6,896 bases of DNA from Nitrososphaerota archaeon (GTDB taxonomy: Archaea > Thermoproteota > Nitrososphaeria > Nitrososphaerales > JAGGXQ01), in contig JAGGXQ010000103.1 of assembly GCA_021162925.1 (NCBI GenBank), positions 1 through 6,896 of the forward strand, written 5' to 3'. The notes below the pieces were generated by a model. It ran no database searches. It saw only the letters and a program-made list of their open reading frames with translations, and was not told the DNA's origin. A program made the position numbers and the translations under genes. Positions 5,784 to 6,896 of this stretch are shown here, piece by piece; position 1 is the stretch's first letter, and each line of letters starts with the position of its first letter.

Positions 5784-6896
5784 AGGTGCCCAACACCGAT
5801 ACGGCCACCGCGACGATAAGTATGACGGCGAAGAGCCAGGTGGGCATGCTGATCTGCTGGCTCTCACGATAGCCCGCTAGGGCGAAGTATCCCGGACTGG
5901 TCGCCAAGGCCTCCACGTAATCCCCGGTCCCGTTCAGGCAGCTGCACATCGGGACCCAGCCCGTCCCGTTCCACCTGTAGAGCCGGAGCGAGGACTCGTC
6001 TATCCCCATACCTTTCAACCGCTCCTCCGCGTACTTGATCCTGATGGCGAACACGTTCCCCTCCGGGTAGCTGAAGCCGACCTTCAGGTAGGCCAACGGG
6101 GTGAGGTCGCCTTCGAACTCTGGCCCGGTCTGGGAACTCGAGACGGTGAGCGTCTCGTTCTTGGCGGCCCTCAGGATCGTGAGCCCGATCTCTACAGGAC
6201 CCGGGACGCTCAGGGTCTTCGGAGAGGCTTCGAGCTCCTTCGTGCTTATGAAGTAGGTGGAGGTGCTTTCGTTCTTGAAGAGCTCCGGGTGGATCAGCTT
6301 CGCCAGGGACTCCAGCCCGTCGATCAACCTGGGACCTGGCCTCTCAAGCAGGTTTGCGTCCATCACGTAGACCTTCTTATCCTTCACGGCCGGGATCGAA
6401 GACCAGCCCGTCCTCTTTTCGAAGTCCTCCAAGGTCGCGTAGTGAGACATCCCCATGAGGCTCACTATGATCTCCGGTTGCCTGGCTATCACCTCCTCGT
6501 CGGTGGTCTTAACCCAGGGGGACTTCGCATCCCCGAACGCGTTCTCCCCGCCAGCTAGCTTTATCAGCTGATCGACCCAGCTGCCGGGCCCGAAGGTCCA
6601 AGGTGGCGGGTAGTAACTCTCGATGTAAACCTTGGGCCTATCCTCAGCTTGAGACACCAAGCTCTCTATCTCGTTGAGCCTGTTTTGGAGCGAGGAGACC
6701 AGGGCCTTCGCCTCCTCCACCTTCCCCGTAGCCTCCCCGACCAAGATTATGTCCTTAAGCACATCGCTTAGGTTTCCGGGGTGGAGGGCTATTACGGTGA
6801 GCCCCGCATCCTCCAACTGCTTGACCGATGGATCGCCTTTGCCCATGAAAGAGTACATGATGACCAAATCCGGCTTCAGGGATGCCACCTCCTCGG
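5752..6896 (-). CDS. btuF: Cobalamin-binding protein (BtuF type) with C-terminal surface domain and membrane anchor, N-terminus cut by window edge
   Basis: 380 residues are visible (numbered from the first whole codon at 6894); the start and any signal peptide lie beyond the window. Residues 1 to about 207 are the helical-backbone (periplasmic-binding-protein, type III) fold of cobalamin and siderophore receptors. Landmarks are EVASLKPDLVI (2-12), YYPPPWTFGPGSWVDQLIKL (94-113), GWSSIPAVKDKKVYVMD (163-179) and RPGPRLIDGLESLAKLIHPE (185-204). These match archaeal and clostridial cobalamin-binding proteins best. Residues about 215-344 resemble the PGF-pre-PGF domain of archaeal surface proteins (IDESSLRLYRWNGTGWV, 298-314; SPGYFALAGY, 333-342). 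A hydrophobic anchor (about 352-372) and a basic tail (CRAKARG) follow, so the protein is probably tethered outside the membrane. Four N-glycosylation sequons occur at Asn208, 246, 309 and 321, and a CSC pair at 317-319. The gene heads the visible importer operon. Confidence 0.88.
   Translation of the reverse strand, partial: EEVASLKPDLVIMYSFMGKGDPSVKQLEDAGLTVIALHPGNLSDVLKDIILVGEATGKVEEAKALVSSLQNRLNEIESLVSQAEDRPKVYIESYYPPPWTFGPGSWVDQLIKLAGGENAFGDAKSPWVKTTDEEVIARQPEIIVSLMGMSHYATLEDFEKRTGWSSIPAVKDKKVYVMDANLLERPGPRLIDGLESLAKLIHPELFKNESTSTYFISTKELEASPKTLSVPGPVEIGLTILRAAKNETLTVSSSQTGPEFEGDLTPLAYLKVGFSYPEGNVFAIRIKYAEERLKGMGIDESSLRLYRWNGTGWVPMCSCLNGTGDYVEALATSPGYFALAGYRESQQISMPTWLFAVILIVAVAVSVLGTYGACRAKARG

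Noticed and set aside
5784..5867. Upstream extension of the permease by 28 codons to a GTG
   Set aside because: The added residues are Cys/Pro/Ser-rich, unlike the family N-terminus, and would lie over the membrane-anchor codons of the binding-protein gene. The ATG at 5783 gives a normal length.

Overview
This is a GC-rich stretch, tightly packed with genes on the minus strand, that reads as DNA of a probably thermophilic archaeon. The reasons are heavy use of AGG for Arg and ATA for Ile, an archaeal TATA box exactly where a leaderless transcript would need it, genes that abut or overlap throughout, GTG and TTG starts backed by GGTG-type ribosome sites, and a surface-protein domain resembling the archaeal 'PGF-pre-PGF' type. 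The lineage (crenarchaeal, korarchaeal or another TACK-like group) cannot be fixed from the sequence. No rRNA, tRNA, mobile element or CRISPR array is visible. Nothing on the plus strand looks like a real gene.

All seven genes are read right to left and form two blocks, both for uptake of small cofactor-like molecules. Block 1 (6896 to 3404) is a BtuFCD-type ABC importer: a substrate-binding protein cut by the right window edge (5752-6896), a FecCD-type permease (4701-5783) and an ATPase (3404-4699). Two parts are unusual. The binding protein carries a C-terminal surface domain and a transmembrane anchor. The ATPase carries a second, Rossmann-like domain of about 150 residues.

Block 2 (3378 to beyond position 1) is a complete ECF (energy-coupling factor) vitamin importer followed by a phosphoribosyltransferase: an S component (2824-3378), two ATPases (1988-2830 and 1165-2001), the T transmembrane component (420-1208), and a purine-type phosphoribosyltransferase cut by the left edge (1-419). 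Its promoter (3401-3416) is embedded in the last codons and stop of the block 1 ATPase gene.

In block 1 the anchored binding protein would capture a corrinoid outside the cell and deliver it to the permease, driven by the ATPase. In block 2 the S component would bind its ligand and dock on the T component and the ATPase pair. The phosphoribosyltransferase at the end suggests the imported compound may be a nucleobase-like molecule trapped inside as a nucleotide. That link is inference. The points most worth following are the unassigned S component substrate with its linked phosphoribosyltransferase, a predicted lopsided ATPase pair in which both degenerate motifs fall in the same composite ATP site, and the two domain additions in the cobalamin system.
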